Shown here one piece after another: positions 26,312 through 35,567 of a stretch of 64,000 nucleotides of DNA. A program made the translations under genes and the position numbers. This stretch comes from Gluconacetobacter sacchari. Its GTDB lineage: Bacteria; Pseudomonadota; Alphaproteobacteria; Acetobacterales; Acetobacteraceae. The notes beneath the pieces are model-generated. The model did not search any database and was not told where the DNA came from. It was given only the letters and a program-made list of their open reading frames with translations. The stretch spans positions 1-64,000 of the forward strand of contig NZ_JABEQJ010000025.1 of assembly GCF_014174255.1 (NCBI RefSeq), given 5' to 3'. The first letter of the stretch is position 1. Each line of letters begins with the position of its first letter.

Positions 26312-27574
26312 TCATGGCTGGCCACCGCGTTTCATGATATGCCAGCGTGCGGGCGAAAACGGAGCCAGGTCGATGGTCGGTGCGCGTCCGGCGATCAGAT
26401 TCGCGATCTCGCGTCCTGTGGGGGCACCACCGCACATGCCGACGTGTCCATGGCCGAAGGCCAGCCAGGCATTGTCCTGGCCCGGGGCACGACCGATGAC
26501 CGGCAGGCTGTCCGGCAGGCAGGGGCGGTGACCCATCCATTCCGTCGTGCGGCTGGTGTCCAGATGCGGGAACATGTCCAGCCCCCGCGTCAGCAATGCC
26601 TGAGCACGGGTATAGTTGGGCGCGGCCTTCAGTCCCGCGAGTTCGACCGATCCCGCCAGACGCAGGCCCATCGACATCGGATTGACCATCAGATTGTGCT
26701 CGACCGCCATCACTGTGTGCCGCAGCGCGAGGTTGGAACTGTTGACCGTCACATGATAGCCGCGCTGCGTCTCCAGCGGGATGCGCGTACCAAGAGCACG
26801 GGCCAGCCGTGCCGACCAGGCGCCTGCGGCAACCACGACGCCGTCGACCTCCAACAACTCGCCGTCGTCCAGGCGTACGCCCCGCACCCTGCGCCCGCTT
26901 GTCTCAAAACCGGTGACCTGACGGTGCAGATGGACGGCCCCGTCGCGCAGGCATTGCGCATGAATGGCCTTGACCAGGCGCGATGGATCGGTCGTCGCTC
27001 CGTTCTGGGGCGCCAAGATGCCGAAGCGGAAGCGTCCCTTAAGGTCGGGCTCCAGCGCTTCCAGTTCCTCCCGGCCGACATCACGCATCTCCACGCCCAG
27101 CTTGCGGCGCAGGTCCATGCCCCATTGCCATTGACTGGCTGTCTCGCGCGACGAATAGACATACAGGCACCCGTCATGACGAACCAGGTCGCGGGCGTTC
27201 GCGTGATCCAGCAACGGGTCATAGGCGTCGAAGATCGGCGTCAGCAGCGCGCGCAGCGCCGTTGCAATGCGTTCGACCTCGGCACGAGTAGAGTGACGCA
27301 GGAAACGAACGAGCCAGGGGGCCACGCACGGCAGGTACGACCAGCGCACGGTCAGCGGGCCCATCGGGTCCAACAGCCAGCGCGGAACCTTGCGCCATAT
27401 GCCCGGCATACCGACAGGCAGGCATGCGCTCGGCGATAGCGATCCCGCATTGCCGAATGAACAGGCATCGCCAGCATCGCGCGGATCGACAAATGTGATG
27501 CGATGACCGTCCCTCTGAAGATAGGCGGCGGTACATGTACCCAGCACACCGGTGCCGATGACGCAAATATGCAT
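26312..27574 (-). CDS. FAD-dependent amino acid oxidase/dehydrogenase (DadA-like)
   Basis: The 420-residue flavoprotein has the FAD-binding VIGTGVLGTCTAAYL at residues 5-19 and the DadA-type SFGNAGSLSPS loop after the second strand. The C-terminal part contains GHRPCLPDSLPVIGRAP and AFGHGHVGMCGGAPTGR, which close the flavin site. Relatives oxidise D-amino acids, sarcosine or other N-substituted glycines to imines. Together with RidA and the HyuAB pair this suggests that an amino acid or N-alkyl glycine arises in the pathway. The start at 27574 (MHICVIG) begins directly with the FAD fold; the frame upstream is non-coding. Confidence 0.85.
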   Translation of the reverse strand: MHICVIGTGVLGTCTAAYLQRDGHRITFVDPRDAGDACSFGNAGSLSPSACLPVGMPGIWRKVPRWLLDPMGPLTVRWSYLPCVAPWLVRFLRHSTRAEVERIATALRALLTPIFDAYDPLLDHANARDLVRHDGCLYVYSSRETASQWQWGMDLRRKLGVEMRDVGREELEALEPDLKGRFRFGILAPQNGATTDPSRLVKAIHAQCLRDGAVHLHRQVTGFETSGRRVRGVRLDDGELLEVDGVVVAAGAWSARLARALGTRIPLETQRGYHVTVNSSNLALRHTVMAVEHNLMVNPMSMGLRLAGSVELAGLKAAPNYTRAQALLTRGLDMFPHLDTSRTTEWMGHRPCLPDSLPVIGRAPGQDNAWLAFGHGHVGMCGGAPTGREIANLIAGRAPTIDLAPFSPARWHIMKRGGQP

Positions 27575-27783
27575 GAAATGTGGCCTTGTCACGCCGGCCG
27601 CGCGGCGCGTCTGTCTGTCGTTAGCTGGACGGCCGCGACCGGTTGGACGGTCACTGCACGGCACGTTCTGTAATGATTGTCGTTACGATACAAACATCAG
27701 ACAAACGAATTATTTTGATGAATACATAAGGCAATTTGATGCCATACCGTCTGCCGTGGCAACGTGCATTTCCAAACAGGCTC

Positions 27784-28686
27784 TTATTCCTCCACTGGGC
27801 GGTGAAGTTGCTCACGCATGAGCGCCAAGAATGTTTCAGCTGCCGGCATCAGGCTTCGCTCTGCCAGGCTGTAGACGAAAAATCTTCGAGAAATGGAAGG
27901 ATTGATGAGTTCGACCGTGGTCGCACCCAGCGGCGCGGCAAAGGGCATGACGTAATCGGGGGCCACCGTGATGCCCACGCCGCGTCCGGCGAGCGCGATC
28001 GCCGTGGTCAGGTGACGAACATCCAGCGTGCGCGAACCGTCTTCCGCCGACGTGTCGCGCCGCAGCATGCTCATGAGATCGTGTGTGAATTCAGTCGAAT
28101 AGGTGATCCAGCGCATATTCGTGATTTCATCCCATGCAACCTGCTTGCGTGCGGCCATCGGGTGGCCCTGCGCGCAAATCAGGCGCAGCGGAACCTCGAA
28201 CAGAAAATCGCGCCGCACGTCGTCGTCCGTCCTGCGTTCGGGACCGATACCGATATCGACCTCTCCGCGCTTGACCATCGCGACCAGGTCATCGACCGTC
28301 GTGTCGGTGATCCGGCCGGAAATATGGGGATATCGGGTCTCGAAAGTTTGCATTACTTCGGGAATGTAGGTGCAGGCCAGCATCTGCGTCGCCCCCAGCC
28401 GAAGCGCGCCGCGTTGCAGCGTGCGGATGTCCCTGGCACCGCTGGTAATCCGTTCCAGATCCTCTTGTATCCGTCTCGCCAGCGGCAGAAATTCCATCGC
28501 CGCGGCCGTTGGCGTGACGCCGCGTCCGTGCCGGTCGAACAACGGCAACGCCATCTCCTCCTCAAGCTGGCGTACGACCATGCTGACGGCCGACTGCGTC
28601 AGGTGCATGCGTCGCGCTGCCTCGGTAAAGCTGCCGGTGTTGGCGACGGCGATGAAGGCGCGGATCTGCCTTAGACTGATATTCAT
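27784..28686 (-). CDS. LysR-family regulator
   Basis: The 300-residue protein has an N-terminal winged helix (FTEAARRMHLTQSAVSMVVRQLEEEM) and a LysR effector domain (GALRLGATQML onwards). It is divergent from hyuA, and repeated ATCAG/CTGAT half-sites lie around its start, so it probably activates hyuAB and perhaps the DadA/Tct genes behind it. The start at 28686 is the usual LysR start (MNISLRQIRAF); the longer frame reads through the intergenic region. Confidence 0.9.
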   Translation of the reverse strand: MNISLRQIRAFIAVANTGSFTEAARRMHLTQSAVSMVVRQLEEEMALPLFDRHGRGVTPTAAAMEFLPLARRIQEDLERITSGARDIRTLQRGALRLGATQMLACTYIPEVMQTFETRYPHISGRITDTTVDDLVAMVKRGEVDIGIGPERRTDDDVRRDFLFEVPLRLICAQGHPMAARKQVAWDEITNMRWITYSTEFTHDLMSMLRRDTSAEDGSRTLDVRHLTTAIALAGRGVGITVAPDYVMPFAAPLGATTVELINPSISRRFFVYSLAERSLMPAAETFLALMREQLHRPVEE

Positions 28687-28710
28687 CAGACTTCCTGATT
28701 GCTGCATCAG
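28685..28710. promoter_or_regulatory. Candidate LysR operator half-sites
   Basis: ATCAG (28685-28689), CTGAT (28695-28699) and ATCAG (28706-28710) form two overlapping inverted repeats with spacers of five and six bases, at the start of lysR and facing hyuA. LysR proteins typically bind several such half-sites. Confidence 0.45.
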
Positions 28711-28825
28711 AACAACTTGTTTGCCTGATATCTCCGCGATGTCCATAACAAAGTCGAAACAGTGTGTCGGCGGATCGCGGTCCCGGGTTACGGCACCGGG
28801 GTGCCTCGCGAGGCAGGAGGATGAA

Positions 28826-30841
28826 ATGACGCACGAAGACAAGGCCGCGACCGCCCGGCCGGTCGTGACGCGGGCCTCGCGTCGCTGGACGATCGGCTTC
28901 GATATGGGCGGAACCTATGTCGATCTGGCCGCGCGCGCATCCGATGGTACGGTGCTCGACGTCAAACGCCCCTATGATGGCGCTCCGGCGGCGTCTGTTC
29001 TGCGGGCACTGGCCTGGTTGATGGAGCATCACGGCATCGCGGCGGACCAGGTGGACAGGCTGGCGCATGGCTCGACCGTCGTCACCAACCTGCTGCTGGA
29101 ACGGACGGCGCCGCCGGTCGGCGTCCTGACCACCGAGGGTTTCGCGGACGTCCTGACGCTAGGGCGGCAGAATCGCGGCGATCTGTACGCGATGGCGGTT
29201 CCCCCCCCGGTTCCGCAATCCCTGTTTCCCCGCGCGCTGCGCAAGGAAGTCGCGGGACGCATTCTGGCGGATGGCTCCGAAGCCATTTCCCTGGACGAGG
29301 CGGCGGTTTGCGCCGCCGCAAGCTTCTGGCACGAACACGGTGTCGAGGCCGTGGCCGTAGGGTTCCTCCATGCCTGCCGCAATCCGGCACACGAACAGCG
29401 TGTGCGTGCGATCTTGGCCGATTGTGCCCCGGATCTGCGCGTGTCGCTGTCGCACGAGGTAGATCCCGAACCCCGGGAGTTCGAGCGCTTCCTGGCGACC
29501 GCCCTGGATGCCTATGCCCGCATCGCGGTCGAGCATTATCTAGGCGAACTGGCGCGCGGGTGCCGCGCCCTGGGCCTGCCTGACATCCTGGTCATGCGCT
29601 CCGACGGGTTCCTGAGCCCTGCCGAAACGATCGCACAATGCCCTCTTTCGCTGGCGATGTCGGGGCCATCCGCAACCCTGGTCGGCATCGCGGCCCAGAT
29701 CGAAAACGAGCCGGGGGGCAACGTTCCCCTCATCGTGATGGATATCGGCGGAACCACCACGGATATCGGCCTGATCGAGGACGGGCGTCCGCTGATCTCT
29801 TCAACGCTGACTCTTGGGCCGTTCACGCTGCGGATGCGCAGCGCGGATGTCTTCTCCGTTCCGGTGGGCGGCGGCAGCGTCGCCAGGGTGAACGCGGCGG
29901 GCGCGGTGCGCCTGGGACCGGAATCCCAGGGCGCCCGCCCGGGCCCCGCCGCATACGGGCAAGGCGGAAAGCAGGCGACGCTGACCGATGCGTTGACGGT
30001 TCTGGACCGGTTGCCCGATCGGCTGGCAGGGGAACTGGTGCTGCGTCGTGATCTCGCCGAGGCCGCGCTGGCGCCTCTTGCGGCCGTGCGGGGATGCAGC
30101 CTGACCGACATGGCCGAGGCCATTGTGGCCGCCGGCAATGCCGCGATCGCGGAAGGGATCAAGACCCATGCCTACGCTCATGGCCTGGATCCGTCGGACT
30201 GCGTCCTCGTGGCGGCAGGCGGCGGAGGCGCGCAACATGCGGCGGAAGTCGCCGACCTTGCCGGCGTGCGTCTTGTCCGCATTCCGGCACATGCGGGAAT
30301 CGCGGCGGCACTCGGGCTGCTGGACGCCGGAACCGCCAGCCTTGCCGAATGCAAGCTGGATACGAGTCTGGACGATTTCATCGTGGCCGAAGAATGTGGC
30401 CGCCTGACGGACGATTCCCTGACCGGCACCGACGCATCGGTCCATTGGACAATTGCCCTGTGCTATCAGGGACAGGATGCGCCGATCGAACTGGCATTCG
30501 ATCCCGCGCACGATACGCGGGAAGCGCTGGCCGCGCGCTTTGATATGCAACATGCGCGCCTGCGTGGGCATCTCCTGCCGGGACATGACCGACGGGTGCT
30601 GGGCCTGCGGCGGGTGACGGTCCCGGTCCGCCCCGCCCTCGGCACCGCGATCCCGAAGCAGGAGCGCGCGGCATCGGGACATCCCTCTCATGGACCCTGC
30701 CGGCTGGCCGAGACCACCACCACAATCTGGGTCCCGCAAGGATGGCGCGCGATACGGACGAACGGCGCATGGCACATGATGCCGGCCCCGCGCCCGGAAA
30801 CCAGGAACCCCACATCGGATAAGGGACGGAGCGATGCCTGA
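28826..30841 (+). CDS. hyuA: Hydantoinase/oxoprolinase family protein, subunit A
   Basis: The 671-residue protein belongs to the HyuA/5-oxoprolinase family of ATP-dependent cyclic-amide hydrolases. The ASKHA-type phosphate loops are FDMGGTYVDLAA near the N-terminus and MDIGGTTTDIGLI near the middle, and HGSTVVTNLLLER matches the family's early motif. The start has a perfect AGGAGG five bases before ATG 28826. It overlaps hyuB by eight bases. Such pairs open hydantoins, N-methylhydantoin or 5-oxoproline, or with a third subunit carboxylate acetone or acetophenone; no third subunit is seen here. Confidence 0.9.
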   Translation: MTHEDKAATARPVVTRASRRWTIGFDMGGTYVDLAARASDGTVLDVKRPYDGAPAASVLRALAWLMEHHGIAADQVDRLAHGSTVVTNLLLERTAPPVGVLTTEGFADVLTLGRQNRGDLYAMAVPPPVPQSLFPRALRKEVAGRILADGSEAISLDEAAVCAAASFWHEHGVEAVAVGFLHACRNPAHEQRVRAILADCAPDLRVSLSHEVDPEPREFERFLATALDAYARIAVEHYLGELARGCRALGLPDILVMRSDGFLSPAETIAQCPLSLAMSGPSATLVGIAAQIENEPGGNVPLIVMDIGGTTTDIGLIEDGRPLISSTLTLGPFTLRMRSADVFSVPVGGGSVARVNAAGAVRLGPESQGARPGPAAYGQGGKQATLTDALTVLDRLPDRLAGELVLRRDLAEAALAPLAAVRGCSLTDMAEAIVAAGNAAIAEGIKTHAYAHGLDPSDCVLVAAGGGGAQHAAEVADLAGVRLVRIPAHAGIAAALGLLDAGTASLAECKLDTSLDDFIVAEECGRLTDDSLTGTDASVHWTIALCYQGQDAPIELAFDPAHDTREALAARFDMQHARLRGHLLPGHDRRVLGLRRVTVPVRPALGTAIPKQERAASGHPSHGPCRLAETTTTIWVPQGWRAIRTNGAWHMMPAPRPETRNPTSDKGRSDA

Positions 30842-32444
30842 CATGTTCGATACGCGCTGGCTGGAACCGCTACGCCTGACCCTCCAGGGAATCGCCGATC
30901 GCATGCAGCACTGCCTGATTTCCGGTGCGCATTCGACCGTCGCGCGCGAAGGCGGCGATTGCGCAGCGGCGCTCTTCCTCCCCGACGGCCGCCTGCTGGC
31001 CCAGGCGCGTTCATTGCCCTTGCTGCTGGGCTCGCTGATCCCGGCGGTCGCGGCCGTGATCGAGCACTTTCCCGTCGACACGATGCGACAAGGCGATGGC
31101 TTCCTTCTCAACGATCCATGGCACGGGGGCTCCCACCTGCCGGATCTGGTCGTCGTGCGCCCGATCGTCGTCGACGGCAGAGTGGTGGCCCTGGCTGCGG
31201 CCAACCTGCATCATCAGGATGTCGGCGGCATGACCCCCGGTTCCCTGCCGCCCGACGCGCGCGAGATCTTTCATGAGGGGATGCGGATCCCGCCCGTTCA
31301 GGCGTGGCGGGATGATACCGCAGACGCTGCGGTACGGACGATCCTGCGGGCCAATTCACGCACGCCGGACCTGCTGGACGGCGATCTGGGCGCCCAATGG
31401 GCGGCCGCATGCCTGGGAGACCGTGAAATCGGCCGGCTGGTCGGCCGCCATGGCCGCAATGCCTTTCTCGAAGGGAGCGCGCGCCTGTTCGCGGAAGCCG
31501 AGAGGATGATGCGCCTGACCCTGCAATGCCTGCCCGACGGGCAGGCGCAGTGGGACGACGCCCTGGATGGCGACGGTATTGGCCAGGATCCGGTGCGGCT
31601 GCACGTCACCGTGCGAAAACATGGCGACGAGCTGGATATCGATTTTACCGGTTCGCAGGCCCAGACGGCGGGACCGGTAAATGCATCGCCGGCTGCCATG
31701 CTGTCGGCTGCGCTGTTCTTCATGCGCACCCTGGTGCCGGATGCACCGAACAATGCCGGCTGCCTGGCGCCATTACGCTTCGTCCTGCCCCCGGGGAGCG
31801 TGGTCAATCCCGATTTCCCGGCGGCGCTGAATGCGCGGACAGCAACGGTCAAACTGGCGGTCAATGCCGTGCTGGGAGCATGGTCCCGCTACCTGGCCTC
31901 CGTCGCGGGGCAGAGGGGCGATGCGCCGATGGCGAGCGCCGCCGCCAATGCCGGGGTCGCCACCGTCATTTCCGTCGGCGGCCGGCGAGAAAATGGGCGG
32001 CGTTATTTCTTTACCGAAATCATTGCCAGCGGCACGGGCGGCAACAGTATGGACAGCGGTGTCGCGGGTATTTCCAGCGATGTCAGCAATGCCCGCAATA
32101 CGCCGGTCGAGATCCTGGAAGCCCGCGCGCCCGTGCGTGTCCGCGATTACGCGGTCAATGCCGGGTCGGGCGGGGCCGGCCTGCATCGCGGTGGCGACGG
32201 CGTGGTGCGGTCATGGACGTTGCTGGATGGGACCGCGACCGTATCCTATCGTGGCGAGCGCCATCTTCATCGCGCGCAAGGCCTGGATGGCGGCCGCCCC
32301 GGAGCGTGTTCCGCAGCTTGGGTGGTGCGGCGTGACGGTACGCGGCAGGATCTGCCGGCCCGCGCACGCGTGGACCTTGTGGCAGGCGACACGCTGACGG
32401 TCCGCACGGCCGGCGGTGGCGGCTGGGGCTCCCCTTCGGCCTGA
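30834..32444 (+). CDS. hyuB: Hydantoinase/oxoprolinase family protein, subunit B
   Basis: The 536-residue protein is the B partner. It shows LLNDPWHGGSHLPDL (the NDPyxGGtHxpD motif), an HHQDVGGMTPGSLPPDAREIFHEG segment and a glycine-rich C-terminus (GSGGAGLHRGGDGVVRSW). HyuB binds the substrate and, with HyuA, couples ATP hydrolysis to ring opening. It ends 37 bases before the convergent ferredoxin reductase gene; a strong hairpin lies between them. Confidence 0.9.
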   Translation: MPDMFDTRWLEPLRLTLQGIADRMQHCLISGAHSTVAREGGDCAAALFLPDGRLLAQARSLPLLLGSLIPAVAAVIEHFPVDTMRQGDGFLLNDPWHGGSHLPDLVVVRPIVVDGRVVALAAANLHHQDVGGMTPGSLPPDAREIFHEGMRIPPVQAWRDDTADAAVRTILRANSRTPDLLDGDLGAQWAAACLGDREIGRLVGRHGRNAFLEGSARLFAEAERMMRLTLQCLPDGQAQWDDALDGDGIGQDPVRLHVTVRKHGDELDIDFTGSQAQTAGPVNASPAAMLSAALFFMRTLVPDAPNNAGCLAPLRFVLPPGSVVNPDFPAALNARTATVKLAVNAVLGAWSRYLASVAGQRGDAPMASAAANAGVATVISVGGRRENGRRYFFTEIIASGTGGNSMDSGVAGISSDVSNARNTPVEILEARAPVRVRDYAVNAGSGGAGLHRGGDGVVRSWTLLDGTATVSYRGERHLHRAQGLDGGRPGACSAAWVVRRDGTRQDLPARARVDLVAGDTLTVRTAGGGGWGSPSA

Positions 32445-32469
32445 GCAGGGCCATCATCGGTCCCTGCTC
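32443..32469. terminator. Hairpin between convergent hyuB and reductase genes
   Basis: GAGCAGGG pairs perfectly with CCCTGCTC across an 11-base loop, beginning at the hyuB stop codon. No long T-run follows, so it may be a weak or factor-assisted terminator for both directions. Confidence 0.5.
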
Positions 32470-32481
32470 GGCCTCCTGTTC

Positions 32482-33717
32482 CTATAAGGGCTTTGAAAGA
32501 AGCCCGCGCAGATCGTGACCGGGATCGGCAATTTGGTCCGCTGGCGGCGACACGCCCGCGGCCAGAAGCTTCCGGGCCAGCATATGCTCGGCGGGCATGT
32601 TGACCGTTTCCACCGCTTTCAGACATCCGTCCGGACCAAAATGATAGAATGCGCCACGGCCGCCCTCCGGCGCACCACGCGGCACACTGCGAACACTCCC
32701 TTCGACCAGCCCGGCAGTTTGCAGTTTCATCCCGAACTGATCGGACCAGAACCAGGGCACGGTGTCGTACGACGCCTCTTGTCCCATCAACACGGCGGCT
32801 GCCGTGCGTGCCTGGTCGTGGGCGTTCTGTACGCATTCCAGCCGGATCATGCCACCAGCGAAGCGGTTCGGATGCAATGTGCAATCTCCGGCAGCGAAGA
32901 TTGCCGGATCCAGGGTCTGGCATTGCCGATCGACGATGATGCCGTTTTCGCATGGAAGCCCGGCCTCCATGGCCAGTTCCTGATTAGGAACGACGCCGAT
33001 CCCCAGGACCACCAGCGCGGCTGGCAGCACGCTGCCGTCATTCAGACGAACGGCTACCACCTTTCCGTCCCGCGCGTCGATTTCCGTGACACCCACGTCC
33101 GTCCGCAGTCGAACGCCCGCTTCGGCATGGCGCCGGGCGACCAGCGCGGACAGGTCGGACGACGCCGCACGGGCCAGCAGGCGCGGTGCAGCCTCGACGA
33201 CCGTGACGTCATGGCCGCCCTTGCCGCGCAGGGTCGCCGCCAGTTCCAGCCCGATATAGCCGCCCCCCACGATGACCACCGGCCCGGACGCATGTTCCGC
33301 CGCCGTACGCAGACATGCGGCATCGCCCAACGATCGCAAGGCAAACACACCTTCGGGCATCGGACCACCCGGCCACGGGCGCGGCCGCGTGCCGGTCGCC
33401 AACAGCAGGGCATCATAATCCACCGTCTCACCGTCGCTCAGAACAACCTGCTGCCGTGCACGGTCTATGGCGCGTACCGCGATGCCCAGCCGGGTTACGA
33501 TGCCCGACATGTCGAAGAAATCCGGCCCGCGCAATGCCATGTTGTCAGGCGCGGTACTTCCGGCCATGAACGCCTTCGACAACGGCGGACGCTGATAGGG
33601 CCAAGCAACTTCCTCACCGATCAGCGTGATCGGCCCGTCATGCCCGAGTTCCCGCAATGCCGCGACGAACTGCACCCCGGCGTGGGAAGCTCCGATCGCG
33701 ACGACATGTCCGCCCAT
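32482..33717 (-). CDS. FAD-dependent ferredoxin reductase
   Basis: The 411-residue flavoprotein matches the NADH:ferredoxin reductases of oxygenase systems (putidaredoxin-reductase type). The FAD site starts at once (VVAIGASHAGVQFVAAL), YQRPPLSKAF is the family's conserved loop, a second dinucleotide site is VVIVGGGYIGLELAATL, and IFAAGDC closes the FAD fold. Its start codon overlaps the ferredoxin stop by one base. It passes electrons from NAD(P)H to the ferredoxin, which feeds the Rieske oxygenase encoded divergently. Confidence 0.9.
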   Translation of the reverse strand: MGGHVVAIGASHAGVQFVAALRELGHDGPITLIGEEVAWPYQRPPLSKAFMAGSTAPDNMALRGPDFFDMSGIVTRLGIAVRAIDRARQQVVLSDGETVDYDALLLATGTRPRPWPGGPMPEGVFALRSLGDAACLRTAAEHASGPVVIVGGGYIGLELAATLRGKGGHDVTVVEAAPRLLARAASSDLSALVARRHAEAGVRLRTDVGVTEIDARDGKVVAVRLNDGSVLPAALVVLGIGVVPNQELAMEAGLPCENGIIVDRQCQTLDPAIFAAGDCTLHPNRFAGGMIRLECVQNAHDQARTAAAVLMGQEASYDTVPWFWSDQFGMKLQTAGLVEGSVRSVPRGAPEGGRGAFYHFGPDGCLKAVETVNMPAEHMLARKLLAAGVSPPADQIADPGHDLRGLLSKPL

Positions 33718-34040
33718 CAGAATTGCCGGTCCGGAATCTGGACCGTGAGGCCATCCATCTCCTCATTCATCGTGATCTGGCAGGCAAGGCGGCTGTTGGA
33801 ACGACGTTCCGCGGCAACCCCCTCGAGCATGTCACGCTCGTCCGGCTCTGGCGGAGGCACCAGTCCGGCGAACGCCTCATCGACATAGACATGGCAGGTG
33901 GCGCAAGCACAGGCGCCCCCACATTCGGCTTCGATCCCGCGGATATTCCCCTGGATCGCCGCCTGCATGACGCTGGTGCCATTCGTGGCCTCGACGGCAC
34001 GGGTGCTGCCATCCGGTAGACGAAAAATCAATCGTGTCAT
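33717..34040 (-). CDS. [2Fe-2S] ferredoxin, adrenodoxin/putidaredoxin type
   Basis: The 107-residue protein has the plant/vertebrate-type cluster ligands in ECGGACACATCHVYV (C-x5-C-x2-C) and a last Cys in SRLACQITM, spaced as in putidaredoxin and terpredoxin. It is cytoplasmic and links the reductase encoded downstream with the Rieske oxygenase. It starts 192 bases from the chosen oxygenase start, in divergent orientation, so the two directions probably share a control region. Confidence 0.9.
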   Translation of the reverse strand: MTRLIFRLPDGSTRAVEATNGTSVMQAAIQGNIRGIEAECGGACACATCHVYVDEAFAGLVPPPEPDERDMLEGVAAERRSNSRLACQITMNEEMDGLTVQIPDRQF

Positions 34041-34232
34041 TATGAAATTCCATGAATTGGAAAGGGTCTGTGACAGGGACCCTCCGGAGAGGGACGAATT
34101 TTTTCTGTCTCGTTACTAAAACGATGTTGCGTCACTTTCCGGTTTCTTGCAAGCATGATGTTCGAAACGGTAAAATATGTTCGCTAATCGAACAAATGCC
34201 GATCTATATCTGAAATGGAGGGCTTGGTCGCC

Positions 34233-35555
34233 ATGATGAGCGCCGCTCAAAACGATCTGATCACCAGGATTGGCCCGGGTGCCCCCGCCGGCACGCTGCT
34301 GCGCCACTATTGGCAGCCGGCGGCATTGGCGGTGGAACTGGAAGGCGATCGTCCCATCCGTCCAGTAAAGTTGCTGGGACAGGATTTCGTCCTGTTCCGT
34401 GACGAAAACGGCAAGCTCGGCATGCTGGATCGTGATTGCCCGCATCGTGGGGCCGACCTGGCCTTCGGCCGGCTCGAAGATGGCGGGCTGCGCTGCCCGT
34501 TTCATGGCTGGCTGTTCGATGTCGCCGGCACCTGCCTGGAAACGCCGGCGGAACCTGCGGGCAGCCGCCTGTGCGAGCGGATACGCCAAGCTTCATATCC
34601 GGTTGTCGAACGCAGCGGGATCATCTTTGCCTATCTGGGAAAAGGCGAACCGCCGGCATTTCCGGAGCTGGATTGCTTCATCGCCCCGGACTCGCATGTC
34701 TTCGCCTTCAAGGGGCTGATCGACTGCAACTGGCTTCAGGCGCTGGAGGTCGGGATTGACCCGGCACATGCCAGCTTTCTACATCGTTTTTTTGAAGACG
34801 GCGAACAGGACGAAGCCTATGGGCGGCAGTTTCGCGCCACGTCGGCCGATAGCGATATGCCGATGACGCGCGTGCTGCGCGAATTTCCGTGCCCCGAAAT
34901 TCGGGTGGAAACTACCGATTACGGCCTGCAGCTGATCGCGTTGCGACAGATCGACGATGCAAGCACGCATGTAAGGGTCACCAACGTACTGTTTCCCCAA
35001 GCATTCGTAATTCCCCTGTCAGGTGAAATGACGATTACGCAATGGCATGTGCCGATCGACGATACCAGTTGCTACTGGTACGCGATCTTCACCAGCTTTA
35101 CGGGCCCCATGAACAAGGAGCAGATGCGCGCGCAGCGGCTGGAACTCTACACGCTCCCCGACTATCGTCCGCGTGTCGGACGGTTCAATGATTACGGGTT
35201 CGATCCCTATGAACAACATAACCGGACCTATACCGGCATGGGTGAGGACATCAATGTCCATGACCAGTGGGCAATCGAATCGCAGGGACCGATCCAGGAT
35301 CGCACGCGCGAACATCTGGGCCAGACCGACAAAGGCATCGTCGCCTATCGTCGTCTGCTGGTCGCGGCCATCGAGCAGGCTACGAACGGCCTGACCCCCA
35401 AGATGGTTCTGGACCCGGCACAGGCGGCACAGATCCAGGGCCCCTCCACGATGGACGGCGTCGGTCCGTCCGGCGAGTGGGAGCCGTACTGGCGTGCGGT
35501 CGATCAAGAACGCCGCACATCCGCGCCATGGGCGCCAAAACGCAAGACGGCGTAA
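34233..35555 (+). CDS. Rieske non-haem iron oxygenase (phthalate-dioxygenase-like)
   Basis: The 440-residue oxygenase has the Rieske ligands CPHRGADLAFG and CPFHGW (C-x-H ... C-x2-H) near residues 70-95 and the mononuclear iron site in EVGIDPAHASFLH, with the bridging acid just before it. The single-subunit layout is that of phthalate 4,5-dioxygenase, vanillate and carbazole-type enzymes, which hydroxylate, demethylate or cleave amines. ATG 34233 is preferred because GGAGGG precedes it by ten bases; ATG 34215 is possible. With the ferredoxin and reductase it forms a complete three-component system, followed by a GS-like gene 12 bases later. Confidence 0.9.
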   Translation: MMSAAQNDLITRIGPGAPAGTLLRHYWQPAALAVELEGDRPIRPVKLLGQDFVLFRDENGKLGMLDRDCPHRGADLAFGRLEDGGLRCPFHGWLFDVAGTCLETPAEPAGSRLCERIRQASYPVVERSGIIFAYLGKGEPPAFPELDCFIAPDSHVFAFKGLIDCNWLQALEVGIDPAHASFLHRFFEDGEQDEAYGRQFRATSADSDMPMTRVLREFPCPEIRVETTDYGLQLIALRQIDDASTHVRVTNVLFPQAFVIPLSGEMTITQWHVPIDDTSCYWYAIFTSFTGPMNKEQMRAQRLELYTLPDYRPRVGRFNDYGFDPYEQHNRTYTGMGEDINVHDQWAIESQGPIQDRTREHLGQTDKGIVAYRRLLVAAIEQATNGLTPKMVLDPAQAAQIQGPSTMDGVGPSGEWEPYWRAVDQERRTSAPWAPKRKTA

Positions 35556-35567
35556 GGGGTAACGGCA

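Noticed and set aside
29801-31204. 467-residue minus-strand open frame
   Set aside because: It overlaps the hyuA and hyuB genes antisense, which carry all family motifs.
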